Source: Bifidobacterium hapali
GTDB taxonomy: Bacteria; Actinomycetota; Actinomycetes; Actinomycetales; Bifidobacteriaceae
Direction of reading: 5' to 3'
Assembly (NCBI RefSeq): GCF_002259755.1
Contig: NZ_MWWY01000021.1
Location: 1-64,000, forward strand
DNA: 64,000 nucleotides
In this document: piece by piece, positions 37,830 through 46,419 of the stretch
Position numbering within the stretch: the first letter of the stretch is position 1
Layout of the letters: the number at the start of each line of letters is the position of its first letter
Position numbers and translations under genes: made by a program
Notes under the pieces: model-generated
Database searches by the model: none
What the model saw: the letters and a program-made list of their open reading frames with translations, nothing else
What the model was told of the DNA's origin: nothing

Positions 37830-37990
37830 CCCATGATGCGGTAACTCTCCCATGATGCGGTAATTCATATCGGCCTCGATCTGTCAAAACCTTGGAATTA
37901 AGCCATTCTGCGAAACCGCACCATGGAAGGTTTACCGCACCATGAGGAATTTACCGCATCATGGGAGGTTCACCGCACCATGAGGTCGCA
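37830..37990. repeat. Phased 19-bp repeats, two in one orientation and four inverted, around the tetR promoter
   Basis: Units beginning ACCGCAYCATG start at 37915, 37934, 37953 and 37972, exactly 19 bp apart. The reverse-complement unit CCCATGATGCGGT starts at 37830 and 37849, again 19 bp apart. The 52-bp spacer between blocks contains a consensus -35 (TTGACA on the minus strand, 37882-37887), so the promoter of tetR is framed by the two blocks. Confidence 0.8.
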
Positions 37991-38003
37991 TGGCATATAC
38001 GCA

Positions 38004-38038
38004 AGTAGGCCACTCGGCGTAATACCGAGTGGCCTACT
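38004..38038. terminator. Strong hairpin downstream of the ara operon
   Basis: Perfect 14-bp arms AGTAGGCCACTCGG (38004-38017) and CCGAGTGGCCTACT (38025-38038) with a 7-nt loop. It lies about 240 bp after araA, beyond the two structured elements, and may be the true transcription end or a terminator for both directions. Confidence 0.6.
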
Positions 38039-38082
38039 ATAGCGCAGGAACGAATCCGTCAATCGGTGACGGCTTGCCGTCG

Positions 38083-38175
38083 CTGATTGACGCGTGCGGA
38101 GACCGCCGTCCGAAGACGAAGGCGTACGAAAGTACGTCGAGCCTGAGGAAAGGCGGTATACGCTCCGTCAATCAG
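38083..38175. repeat. ara structured element E1
   Basis: Outer stem CTGATTGACG (38083-38092) with CGTCAATCAG (38166-38175), inner stem ACCGCC/GGCGGT, and central hairpin GGCGTAC-GAAA-GTACGTC (38121-38138). The central hairpin is nearly identical to that of E2 while the surrounding sequence is diverged. A palindrome with CGTCAATC/GATTGACG (about 38057-38092) precedes and overlaps it, so alternative pairings exist. Confidence 0.65.
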
Positions 38176-38183
38176 TGACGGAG

Positions 38184-38284
38184 TCATTAATGAGATGCGC
38201 GCGGCCTCTAGGCGTACCGAGGGAAGGCGTACGAAGGTACGTCGACCGAGGAACAACGACGAGGACGCGCCATCTCATTAATGA
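38184..38284. repeat. ara structured element E2, overlapping the araA stop codon
   Basis: Perfect 14-bp outer arms (38184-38197, 38271-38284) that contain the araA stop codon, then GCGCG and CCTC/GAGG pairs, the conserved segment GCGGCCTCTAGGCG, ACCGAGGGAAG, hairpin GGCGTAC-GAAG-GTACGTC (38226-38243) and CGACGAGGACG. The unpaired boxes match E3 at 40 kb almost base for base while the stems differ. Confidence 0.75.
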
Positions 38285-39795
38285 CGGTTGTCGAGACGGT
38301 GGACCATTTCGCTCAACTCCAGCTCCTTCTCGAACTGGCGAGCGTTGGTGTTCTCGTCGATGACGGCGAGTTCAACACCGGCGATGCGAGCGAAGTCTTC
38401 CCAAGCCTCACGACCGACGGAAGTGGTCATGCAGGTGTGGTGAGAACCGCCGGCGGTGATCCAGCACTGGACAGCGGTCTTGAGGTTCGGCTGCGGCTTC
38501 CAGACGGCACGAGCGCACGGAAGCTCCTTGAGGGAGCCCTGCGGCTCGACGACGTCGACGACATCCATGAGCAGACGGAAGCGTTCACGCACATCGGACA
38601 TGGAGACGACGACCGCATCCTTCTTCGGAGCGCCGGAGAAGACGAGACGCACCGGGTCAGCCTTGCCACCGATACCGAGCGGGTGGATTTCGAGCTTCGG
38701 CTTGGCGATGGTGCCGATGGACGGGGAGACTTCGAGCATGTGAGAGCCCATGTCGAGTTCGTCGCCTTCGGTGAAGTTGTAGGAGTAGTCTTCCATGAGG
38801 GAAGCGCCACCGGTCAGGCCGTAGCCCATGACGGCGCCGATGCGCACGAGGACAGCGGTCTTCCAGTCGCCTTCAGCAGAGAAGCCCCAACCGTATTCGG
38901 ACGGGAAGCGCTGCGGGCCAACGCCCGGCAGCTGCGGCAGAGCGCCGAGGTCTTCGAAGTTGTCAACGCCGGCGGTGCAGCCGTTTTCGCGCATCATGTT
39001 GACCATCGCAGCCTCTTCCTTAGCTGCGATGTACAGCGAGTCGTACTTGGCGTCGAGCAGTGCCGGGTCAACGTCGTACTTGGCCTTGTAGTCTTCGATG
39101 ATGGCCTTGACCTGATCATCCTTAACGGCTTCGTATGCGGCGACGAGTTCGTTAACAGCCCACGTGTTAATGGAGGCGCCGAACACGCGCTCAGCTTCGG
39201 TCTTGTCGCCTTCGGTGACGGCAACGTTACGCATGTTGTCGCCCCAGCGCATGACCTTCATGTTGTTGGATGCGTCCCAGCCGGCGCAGGCGCGTGCCCA
39301 AGTGCCAACTTTCTCAGCAACTTCCGGATCGGTGTAGTGGCCGACGACGATCTTACGCTTGATGCCGAGACGGGAGACGATGTAACCGAACTCACGGTCG
39401 CCGTGGGCGGCCTGGTTCAGGTTCATGAAGTCCATGTCGATGGTCTCCCACGGGATTTCCTTGTGGTGCTGGGTGGCCAGCTGCAGCAGAGGCTTGGTGA
39501 GTACTTCGAGACCGCGAATCCACATCTTGGCCGGGGAGAAGGTGTGGCACCAAGTGATGACGCCGATGACGTTCGGGTTGGCGGAAGCTTCGACCATGAA
39601 CTGCTTGACGCCGTCGGAGGACTTCAGGGTCGGCTTGAGGACGATCTTGGCCGGGATCTTGCCGGTCTTGTTGAGGTAGTCGACCATTTCCGCGGAGTGA
39701 GCGGCGACCTGACGAAGGGCTTCTTCGCCGTACAGGTCCTGCGAGCCGACGCCGAACCAGATTTCCTTGCCCTCAAAGGGGTTTTCCATTGCCAT
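38278..39795 (-). CDS. araA: L-arabinose isomerase
   Basis: Interconverts L-arabinose and L-ribulose. 505 residues with the AraA hallmarks: NPFEGKEIWFGVGSQDLYG at the N terminus, WCHTFSPAKMWI, Mn-site segments FSAEGDWKTA and MEDYSYNF, and GGSHHTCM near the C terminus. CAAAGGAG precedes the ATG. It is the third gene of araB-araD-araA. The GC-rich third positions and optimised codons suggest high expression compared with the neighbours. The stop codon is embedded in a structured element. Confidence 0.97.
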   Translation of the reverse strand: MAMENPFEGKEIWFGVGSQDLYGEEALRQVAAHSAEMVDYLNKTGKIPAKIVLKPTLKSSDGVKQFMVEASANPNVIGVITWCHTFSPAKMWIRGLEVLTKPLLQLATQHHKEIPWETIDMDFMNLNQAAHGDREFGYIVSRLGIKRKIVVGHYTDPEVAEKVGTWARACAGWDASNNMKVMRWGDNMRNVAVTEGDKTEAERVFGASINTWAVNELVAAYEAVKDDQVKAIIEDYKAKYDVDPALLDAKYDSLYIAAKEEAAMVNMMRENGCTAGVDNFEDLGALPQLPGVGPQRFPSEYGWGFSAEGDWKTAVLVRIGAVMGYGLTGGASLMEDYSYNFTEGDELDMGSHMLEVSPSIGTIAKPKLEIHPLGIGGKADPVRLVFSGAPKKDAVVVSMSDVRERFRLLMDVVDVVEPQGSLKELPCARAVWKPQPNLKTAVQCWITAGGSHHTCMTTSVGREAWEDFARIAGVELAVIDENTNARQFEKELELSEMVHRLDNRH

Positions 39796-39890
39796 GTTTG
39801 GCTCCTTTGTTACTTCGTTGTGGAAAAAATGTATGTGGCGCTGTGTGATACGCGACCTAACTCATAGGTATCACGTCACATCCTGCACCC

Positions 39891-40004
39891 GCGTGGTGGA
39901 AAATGCTCGCTGAGGCGGTGCTCAGCGAGCATTTTCCACCACGCACGTTGGTTAGTGGCGGTTTTCGCTCGCTGACAGTATTGTCAGCGAGCGTTTTCCG
40001 CCAC
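39891..40004. repeat. Two GTGGCGG-family palindromes between araD and araA
   Basis: The first (39891-39944) has perfect 24-bp arms with a 6-nt loop. The second (39955-40004) has 23-bp arms complementary except for a central TTTTC opposite AAAAC block, as if its halves came from two subfamilies. With E3 they fill the 334-bp gap 39796-40129, which otherwise holds only the araA ribosome-binding region. Confidence 0.75.
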
Positions 40005-40034
40005 GCAACGGTCTTACGTCAGTGCTGACGGAGC

Positions 40035-40138
40035 CAGCGGTGAGCAAACGAGTGCGGCCTCTAGGCGCACCGAGGGAAGCGGTACTAAGTACCGCGACCG
40101 AGGAGCAACGACGAGGACGCTCCGTTTGCTCAGTGCTG
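40035..40138. repeat. ara structured element E3, overlapping the araD stop codon
   Basis: Outer stem CAGC..GAGCAAACG (40035-40050) with CGTTTGCTC..GCTG (40123-40138); the araD stop (40130-40132) is inside it. Boxes GCGGCCTCTAGGCG, ACCGAGGGAAG and CGACGAGGACG match E2, but the central hairpin is GCGGTAC-TAA-GTACCGC (40079-40095), with both strands changed together relative to E2. Confidence 0.75.
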
Positions 40139-40822
40139 GCCGTAGACATTCTGGTAGCGATCGTTAAGCTTATCGATATCCGCCTGCGGGATCTCGATGA
40201 TGTCGCCGAGCTGACGAGCTGCCCACATGGTGTGTGCAACTTCCTCAGTCATAGCGGCAGCCTTGACGGCAGCTTCAGCATCCTTACCGATCGTGAATGG
40301 ACCGTGGTTCTGCATAAGCACAGCCGGGGACTTCGGGTACTTCTTGAGCGTCTCAACAACGCCTTCACCGATCGCTTCGGAACCGATCAGACGGAACGGA
40401 CCAACCGGCACCGGGCCACCGAACTCATCGCCCATCATGGTCAGGCCGCACGGAATGTTCTGACCGGTCGCAGCCCATGCGGTTGCGTAGGTGGAGTGCG
40501 TGTGCACAACACCGTACACGTTCGGCATGTGACGGTAAATGTATGCGTGAGAAGCAGTATCGGAAGACGGTGCTTCAGTACCGTCAACGACGTTGCCGTC
40601 GAGATCGCACACGACCATCGAACCCGGGGTCAGATACTCGTAACGAACGCCAGACGGCTTGATAACCATGAGATCAGCAGTGTGCAGACGCTGGGACACG
40701 TTACCTGCGGTCCACACGACGAGGTTCCACTTGATCAGCTGCTCGTGCAGCGTGGCAACTACTTCGCGCACCTGCTTGACTTCGGCGCGAACTTCAGGAC
40801 CGTAATCGGCGAGAGTGGCCAT
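40130..40822 (-). CDS. araD: L-ribulose-5-phosphate 4-epimerase
   Basis: Converts L-ribulose 5-phosphate to D-xylulose 5-phosphate, the entry to the phosphoketolase pathway. 230 residues of the class II aldolase/epimerase fold: WTAGNVSQR, IKPSGVRYEYLTPGSMVV, zinc ligands in VHTHSTYATAWA, MQNHGPFTIG, and a C-terminal Tyr-containing tail (LNDRYQNVYGQH). AAAGGAAA precedes the ATG. It lies between araB (48 bp) and araA (334 bp with structured repeats). Confidence 0.97.
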   Translation of the reverse strand: MATLADYGPEVRAEVKQVREVVATLHEQLIKWNLVVWTAGNVSQRLHTADLMVIKPSGVRYEYLTPGSMVVCDLDGNVVDGTEAPSSDTASHAYIYRHMPNVYGVVHTHSTYATAWAATGQNIPCGLTMMGDEFGGPVPVGPFRLIGSEAIGEGVVETLKKYPKSPAVLMQNHGPFTIGKDAEAAVKAAAMTEEVAHTMWAARQLGDIIEIPQADIDKLNDRYQNVYGQH

Positions 40823-40870
40823 AATATTGGTTTCCTTTCGGATTGATTAGTTGACGATGATTGACGTGTA

Positions 40871-42508
40871 CTAGTTTTCGAGCGGAATAGCCTTGACTGC
40901 GGCGTGCTCGATCGGCAGTCCCTTGGTGAAGCGGCCGAAGAAATCCTCGAATCCAACGACATCGCGTGCATCCGGCACTTCAGTAACGGAGGCAGCGTCT
41001 TTGAACACGCGACCGTCAAGATAGTCGGCGAGGTTGGAGCGATCTTCGTTAGTGTGCCACAGGTAGTCAGCGAGCACAGCCATACCCCACGCACCGCCTT
41101 CAGAAGCGGTGGACATGACCTTGATCGGCGTATTGAATGCGGCGGCAAGGATCTTCTGCGCAACCTTCGGCGTAGCGAAAATACCGCCGTGACCGACGAG
41201 CGAGTCGATTTGCACGTGCTCATCCTTGGTCATCACGTCCATACCGATCTTGACCGGGCTGAATGCGCTGAACAGCTGGGCACGCATGAAGTTCGCAAGG
41301 TTCATGTGAGCTTCAGGGTTACGTGCAAAGAGCGGACGGCCTTCTTCAAGTCCAGCTAAGAACTCACCAGAACGGAACGGATAGTTGATGAGGCCACCGC
41401 AGTTACGATCAGCGTTGTCTGAGATTGCAGTGCGGAACAGCGTGCCATACAGTGTGCCTGCATCAACTGGAGTACCGAGCGCTTCAGCGAACTGGCCGAA
41501 CAGACCAACCCACGCGTTGAGGTCAGAGGTGAAGTTGTTGGCGTGGCTCATGCCGGCAAGATCGCCGGCTGGCGTGGTGACAAGATCAACTTCAGGGTGC
41601 AGACGCTCGAGCTTGTGTTCGAGCACTACCATTGCGAAGATCGAAGTACCAGCGGAAACGTTACCTGTACGTACACGCACAGAGTTGGTGGCAACCATAC
41701 CAGTTCCAGCGTCACCTTCAGGCGGAGCGAGCGTGATGCCGGGCTTCAATGTACCAGTCGGGTCAAGCAGCAGTGCGCCCGCTTCGGTGAGCGTACCAGC
41801 CGGAGTACCAGCAACAAGCGGAGTCGGCAGCAGATCTTCGAGCTTCCACGGCTGTGCAGCAACTTCTGGCAGGGCATCGAACTGCTTGATAAATGCAGTT
41901 TCGTACGTATGCGTGGTCGGGTCGATCGGGAACATACCGGATGCATCACCAACGCCGAGTACTTTCTCGCCAGTGAGCTTCCAGTGAACGTATCCAGCGA
42001 GCGTGGTGAAGTAGGCCACCTTGGAGACGTGCTCTTCCTTGTTGAGCACCGCCTGATAGAGATGTGCGATGGACCAGCGTTCAGGAATGTTGTACTGGAA
42101 CAGTTCGGAGAGCTTTTCGTGTGCTTCGTGCGTGTTGGTGTTCTGCCATGTGCGGAACGGCACAAGCAGTTCGCCATCCTTATCGAAAGCAAGGTAGCCG
42201 TGCATCATTGCTGAGAAGCCGATGTGTCCAACCTTGGTGAGCTGCTCGCCGTATGCAGTGTGCACGTCGTTGGCCATAGTGGCGTAGGCCGTCTGCAAGC
42301 CCTTCCAGATTTCATCTACCGAGTAGCTCCACAGACCATTTTCCAAGTGGCTAGCCCAGCTGTAATCGCCCGATGCGATGGTGGAATAGGTGTCGTCGAT
42401 CAGCACGGCCTTGATACGCGTGGAGCCGAATTCAATACCGAGCGAAGTTTTGCCCGCACGGATCTTTTCGGCGATGGTCGCGACCTGATCGGTGTCGTTA
42501 GTTGCCAT
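40871..42508 (-). CDS. araB: Ribulokinase (FGGY family)
   Basis: Phosphorylates L-ribulose. 545 residues from the ATG at 42508 (MATNDTDQ), preceded by AAAGGAG; the frame is open 21 codons further but without a site. N-terminal FGGY phosphate loop LGIEFGSTRIKAVLID; the second domain has MVVLEHKLERLHPEV and VGHGGIFATPKVAQ, typical of bifidobacterial and firmicute AraB. It is the first gene of the operon, about 590 bp below the start of a divergent esterase gene, with a repeat-rich promoter region between them. Confidence 0.94.
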   Translation of the reverse strand: MATNDTDQVATIAEKIRAGKTSLGIEFGSTRIKAVLIDDTYSTIASGDYSWASHLENGLWSYSVDEIWKGLQTAYATMANDVHTAYGEQLTKVGHIGFSAMMHGYLAFDKDGELLVPFRTWQNTNTHEAHEKLSELFQYNIPERWSIAHLYQAVLNKEEHVSKVAYFTTLAGYVHWKLTGEKVLGVGDASGMFPIDPTTHTYETAFIKQFDALPEVAAQPWKLEDLLPTPLVAGTPAGTLTEAGALLLDPTGTLKPGITLAPPEGDAGTGMVATNSVRVRTGNVSAGTSIFAMVVLEHKLERLHPEVDLVTTPAGDLAGMSHANNFTSDLNAWVGLFGQFAEALGTPVDAGTLYGTLFRTAISDNADRNCGGLINYPFRSGEFLAGLEEGRPLFARNPEAHMNLANFMRAQLFSAFSPVKIGMDVMTKDEHVQIDSLVGHGGIFATPKVAQKILAAAFNTPIKVMSTASEGGAWGMAVLADYLWHTNEDRSNLADYLDGRVFKDAASVTEVPDARDVVGFEDFFGRFTKGLPIEHAAVKAIPLEN

Positions 42509-42585
42509 ACGTTCGATCTCCTTTTGCCCGAGCGCCACCATCCACCCCTTCGGAGAATTGTTAACGCTCACATTTACCGATCATT

Positions 42586-42614
42586 ATTGTAGCGAGCTCA
42601 CGCGATGAACACAA
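42586..42614 (-). promoter_or_regulatory. Candidate araB promoter
   Basis: On the minus strand TTGTGT (42609-42614) and TACAAT (42586-42591) are 17 bp apart, giving a leader of about 70 nt. Nearby ATAACGAGTTATTAACG (about 42641-42657) is partly symmetric and might bind a regulator. Confidence 0.5.
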
Positions 42615-42730
42615 CCTCGCCGTGTCCTGATTCAGATTGATAACGAGTTATTAACGCAATAGATAGGTTTGCTCTTCGATGCTCTCGTTCTATACAACTA
42701 CGGCATATGCCGAAGAGTTACAGCTCCAAA

Positions 42731-42903
42731 TGTGATATTCCGGCGGATGACTTGGCAACTTCCGCCGAAATATCACAAAAAACAGCCGGAAAATGTGATA
42801 TTCCGGCGGAATATATTGCTATGTCCGCCGGAATATCACACAAATGACCAGTTTTGCGTGACATTCCGGCGGAGGACCATGCGACTTCCGCCGAAATATC
42901 ACA
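42731..42903. repeat. Three 47-bp palindromes in strict 63-bp register upstream of araB
   Basis: Units start at 42731, 42794 and 42857. Each has arms TGTGATATTCCGGCGGA and TCCGCCGRAATATCACA (17 nt) around a 13-bp variable centre, and units are separated by 16-bp variable spacers. The arms are conserved, the centres and spacers are not. The region 42615-43109 holds this array, a further inverted repeat and the esterase promoter; no gene is seen. Confidence 0.85.
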
Positions 42904-42910
42904 ACAAGAC

Positions 42911-42949
42911 TCACGCGATGGATTGAAACGGGGCAATTCCATCGCGTGA
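42911..42949. repeat. Inverted repeat TCACGCGATGGA
   Basis: TCACGCGATGGA (42911-42922) pairs with TCCATCGCGTGA (42938-42949); TTG and CAA continue the stem. It follows the three-palindrome array and could be a terminator or a regulator site for the gene at 43110. Confidence 0.5.
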
Positions 42950-43109
42950 CCTATGCTGACGCCCAAACAACACCCACCTACTGAGCCACGCCCCGCCACG
43001 AAGCGCCCGCCCACTGAGCACACAGTCGCGCAAATAGTCGAATACCCATCACCGTGTGTTCGCAGCGCATTAATATGGAGCCACTACACCACTTACCAAA
43101 GGAGGCACA

Positions 43110-44252
43110 ATGGCGACTATTACTAATCCACACAATGCAGACACGGATGCAACTGTCAGCACACCCGTAACCACAGAAAATCCAGCAGCACCATTCGACC
43201 CGAACCTTGCCGAACAGTTCACTGCATGGACCGAAATCGACGGCGATCTCGCTAACCTGCCAGCCGAACGCGCGCAAATATTCCGTAACAATCGTTATCA
43301 GACCGCACAATTCGACCTGCCACGTTCCGCATACTGGCACGATCCCGACGGCATCGACGCGATCGAAGATATCGCGTACCTGCCCGACGTAGGCAACGAT
43401 CGCACTGGCACAGACATTGGTACAACCGGTCAATGCCGCGGCCATCTGCTCGACATCTATCTGCCGCACGAAGCCACAGTACGAGGCGGCCATACCACGC
43501 CCGTATACATTGACGTTCACGGCGGCGGATTCACGTACGGATATAAGGAGCTTAACCGCAATTTCAACACGCATCTCGCGTCGCGTGGATTTGCGGTTAT
43601 TTCACTGAATTATCGACCTGCACCACAAACTGATCTCAAAGGTCAGCTTCACGATATACAGGCGGCTTTGCGATGGGTGCGATCAGCGTTGCCGCAGTAT
43701 CCAGTTGATCCGAACGCAGTGTTTATTACTGGCGATTCAGCTGGCGGCGCGTTGGCATTGCTCACGTTGGCGATCGAAGGCAGTTCGGATGCGGCGCGAG
43801 CGTTTGGTGTCGAACAGGCTAGTGGATTGCGGTTTGCGGGAGGTGCGCTCGTGTGCGGCGTGTATTCGCTCGCGTCGGCTGACGAAGGTCGTAAAACATG
43901 CGGCATCGGATATGATTCCACCAAACGACGTTCACTCGAGCAGATGCTTGGCACTGAGTTTTTCGCTGGACTTGAAGATGCTGATCCGACGTATTTAACT
44001 GCGGAAAGTATCGTGAGCAACGTTGATTTGCCACCGTTGTTTATTCTCACGTCTAGCGATGATTTTCTCGAAGCTGACTCGCTTGCCCTTGCTGCAGCAC
44101 TGTCGCGTAAGGGAGCTGATTTTGAACTGTCTGATCGCAAAGTTACCCGCCATGAGACGCTCGGCCACGTCTACCCTATCGGCATGACGTGGCTCGATGA
44201 AAGTCAGCAAGCTCTCGATGATATTCGCCGTTTTTCGTATGAGCGATGCTAG
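43110..44252 (+). CDS. Alpha/beta hydrolase, hormone-sensitive-lipase-type esterase
   Basis: 380 residues. Oxyanion motif HGGGF (from 137), nucleophile elbow GDSAGG (Ser210) and a late Asp/His pair (TSSDDFLEAD, GHVYPIGMTW) define the HSL family. No signal peptide, so it is a cytoplasmic carboxylesterase; deacetylation of acetylated sugars or xylo-oligosaccharides would fit the neighbouring pentose genes but is inference. CAAAGGAGG precedes the ATG. Confidence 0.9.
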   Translation: MATITNPHNADTDATVSTPVTTENPAAPFDPNLAEQFTAWTEIDGDLANLPAERAQIFRNNRYQTAQFDLPRSAYWHDPDGIDAIEDIAYLPDVGNDRTGTDIGTTGQCRGHLLDIYLPHEATVRGGHTTPVYIDVHGGGFTYGYKELNRNFNTHLASRGFAVISLNYRPAPQTDLKGQLHDIQAALRWVRSALPQYPVDPNAVFITGDSAGGALALLTLAIEGSSDAARAFGVEQASGLRFAGGALVCGVYSLASADEGRKTCGIGYDSTKRRSLEQMLGTEFFAGLEDADPTYLTAESIVSNVDLPPLFILTSSDDFLEADSLALAAALSRKGADFELSDRKVTRHETLGHVYPIGMTWLDESQQALDDIRRFSYERC

Positions 44253-44303
44253 TATCCGGCGCCAGAAGCTCGTTAACGACTTCACTACCTTTATAGAAAA
44301 AAT

Positions 44304-44328
44304 GGCTCCCCTTTTGTCAAGGGGAGCC
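44304..44328. terminator. Hairpin terminator between convergent genes
   Basis: GGCTCCCCTT (44304-44313) pairs with AAGGGGAGCC (44319-44328), with A-rich sequence before it, so it can stop the hisC-like gene on the minus strand (T-run after the stem) and the esterase gene on the plus strand. Confidence 0.7.
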
Positions 44329-44351
44329 GCAATAGCATCAAAGACGACGAC

Positions 44352-45479
44352 TTAGCGCGACGGTGACCACTGGTCGGCGACGGCCGGCAGTTCGTGGATA
44401 ATCGCCGCGCAGGTGTCAATCACAAGATCGTTGGCTTCGTGCGTACCGATCGAAATACGGATACCATCGCCGCTGAATACGCGCGCGATCACACCGGCTT
44501 CAGTGAGTTTTTCAGCAACCGTGTCAGTCAACTCGCCCAGCTGTAGCCAGAAATAGTTCGCACCCGACGGCGGCACATGCCAGCCCTGCTCAGCTAACGC
44601 CGTCATAATACGGTCACGTTCTGCGATCAAATCACGCACGCGCTCTTCCAACTCATCCTGCGCATCAAGCGACGCTACGGCAGCAGTTTGTGCCACGTCA
44701 GACACCGCGAACGGCAAAGCAACCTTGCCCATTTCCGCAATCACTGGCGCCGGTCCAATACCGAAACCAATACGCAGACCAGCTAAACCGTACGCTTTGG
44801 AGAATGTGCGCGCTACGACCACGTTCGGATAGCGGCGGAACAAGTCCATGCCGAGTTCAGTGTCCGGGTCAGTGTTGAACTGGTAGTACGCTTCGTCGAA
44901 CAGTACGACCACATCCTTGGGCACTGCATTGAGTAACTGTTCAGCTTCGGCGCGCGACACCGTAGTACCGGTCGGATTATTCGGATTGTTCACAATGATC
45001 AGTCGCGTACGATCTGTGACAGCGTTGATCATTGAGGGAATATCGTGACGCAGATCCGCAGTCAGTGGTACTTCGACTGGGGTTGCGCCGGAACCGCGTA
45101 CGATAATCGGATACGCTTCAAAACTGCGCCACGGGAAGATGACTTCCGTACCAGCGCCGGATAGTGCGTTGACGAGTTCAGTAATGACTTCAGACGAGCC
45201 AGCGCCAAGAATGATTGAGTCCGGGCTGACATCGTACTTAGCTGCGAGTCGTTCAACGACTTTCCAACCGTGCATGTCAGGGTAACGGTTCATCGTGGTC
45301 AGCGCAGTGGAATCGATGGCCTTGATGACAGACGGCAGCGGACCGTATGGATTTTCGTTGCTGGAGAGTTTGAACGCGCGACGGCCGGCCGGTGCCGGTT
45401 TGCCTTGACGATAAACCGGGATGGACGCGAGATCGTCGCGATGGCGGAATGCAGCGATGCTTTCCTCAGATGCGCTCAT
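44352..45479 (-). CDS. HisC-family aminotransferase
   Basis: 375-residue PLP enzyme of fold type I, class II aminotransferases. Substrate motif SSNENPYGPLPSV, NNPNNPTGT, PLP Lys in ARTFSKAYGLAGLRIGFG and the C-terminal RISIGTHEAND with the carboxylate-binding Arg. It could be histidinol-phosphate aminotransferase or the related aromatic-amino-acid aminotransferase that Actinobacteria carry as a second copy. No other his genes are adjacent, which slightly favours the second. GAAAGG precedes the ATG. Confidence 0.88.
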   Translation of the reverse strand: MSASEESIAAFRHRDDLASIPVYRQGKPAPAGRRAFKLSSNENPYGPLPSVIKAIDSTALTTMNRYPDMHGWKVVERLAAKYDVSPDSIILGAGSSEVITELVNALSGAGTEVIFPWRSFEAYPIIVRGSGATPVEVPLTADLRHDIPSMINAVTDRTRLIIVNNPNNPTGTTVSRAEAEQLLNAVPKDVVVLFDEAYYQFNTDPDTELGMDLFRRYPNVVVARTFSKAYGLAGLRIGFGIGPAPVIAEMGKVALPFAVSDVAQTAAVASLDAQDELEERVRDLIAERDRIMTALAEQGWHVPPSGANYFWLQLGELTDTVAEKLTEAGVIARVFSGDGIRISIGTHEANDLVIDTCAAIIHELPAVADQWSPSR

Positions 45480-45545
45480 AATGCATACCTTTCTTTTGAT
45501 GGTCTTCTGATGGTCTTCTGATGACCCTTGAATAACCTGTTCAGC

Positions 45546-46367
45546 TCAGCCTTGTACGACAACGTTACGCAGGTCACCGATGCCCTCGACGTGCACGATG
45601 GTTTCGTCGCCGGGGTCGAGATGACCGGATGCGTTCGGAGTTCCAGTCATGATGACATCGCCTGGCAGTAGTGTTGAGAAGCTTGAGATAGCGGCGATCT
45701 GTTCGGGAATACCGTGGATGAGATTCGCGGTCGTACCGGATGCCATTGGTACATCTTCACCGTTCAACGTGAATGAAATTTTCGCGTCACGCCAGTCAAG
45801 ATCGTCACGTGCGACAATCCACGGGCCGAGCGGGCAAGCAGTGTCAAAACCTTTCGCACGCGTCCACGTCGGGTCCATGCCTTGCAGATCACGCAGCGTA
45901 ACATCGTTAACGCATGTGAAGCCGAGCACATAATCCATAGCTTTATCAACCGACACGTTCTTCGCAATACGGCCGATTACGACTGCCACTTCCGGCTCGA
46001 AATTCATGTCGTGACTGACCGGCGGGATAACAATCGGATCATCTGGGCCAATCACCGACGTGGATGGCTTGGTGAAAATCACCATGTTTTCTGGCGCGTG
46101 CGCAATCTCGGAATGCCCAGCTTCATGCATGAACTGAGCGTGAGCTTCATAATTTTTCGCTAAACCATACACTTTCGACGGCAGTACTGGAGCCAGAAGA
46201 CGAACGCCATCAGCATCGATAGCGTACCGTTCACCAGTCGGCTGCATCGTGCCAGCACCGAACGGGTAACCGTCCAGTTCAATCAAATAATCCTTATGAT
46301 CAGTTGGATCATTCTGGACGAATGCGTAGCGGGGAGTTCCATTAAGGGAAAATCGTGCAATTCTCAT
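45546..46367 (-). CDS. Fumarylacetoacetate hydrolase family protein
   Basis: 273 residues from the ATG at 46367 (MRIARFSLNG). Metal site EVAVVIGR with acidic ligands, FEPE, NDVTLRDLQ and TGTPNASGHLDPGD define the FAH C-terminal domain, which covers hydrolases and decarboxylases acting on 2-oxo-acid derivatives. No Shine-Dalgarno sequence is visible, and TACACT (46377-46382 on the minus strand) lies so close to the ATG that a leaderless mRNA is likely. The substrate cannot be named. Confidence 0.9.
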   Translation of the reverse strand: MRIARFSLNGTPRYAFVQNDPTDHKDYLIELDGYPFGAGTMQPTGERYAIDADGVRLLAPVLPSKVYGLAKNYEAHAQFMHEAGHSEIAHAPENMVIFTKPSTSVIGPDDPIVIPPVSHDMNFEPEVAVVIGRIAKNVSVDKAMDYVLGFTCVNDVTLRDLQGMDPTWTRAKGFDTACPLGPWIVARDDLDWRDAKISFTLNGEDVPMASGTTANLIHGIPEQIAAISSFSTLLPGDVIMTGTPNASGHLDPGDETIVHVEGIGDLRNVVVQG

Positions 46368-46419
46368 ACCGCACCAGTGTAGTCCAGACACGTCACGCGC
46401 CGCGCAATTAACCGCTAGC

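Noticed and set aside
38281-39867. Long open frame on the plus strand opposite araA (528 codons)
   Set aside because: Antisense shadow of araA with repetitive Val/Asp/Gly content and no recognisable domain.
42731-42903. CRISPR array
   Set aside because: Units are palindromic with 13- and 16-bp spacers and only three copies; spacers are too short and no cas gene is in the window.
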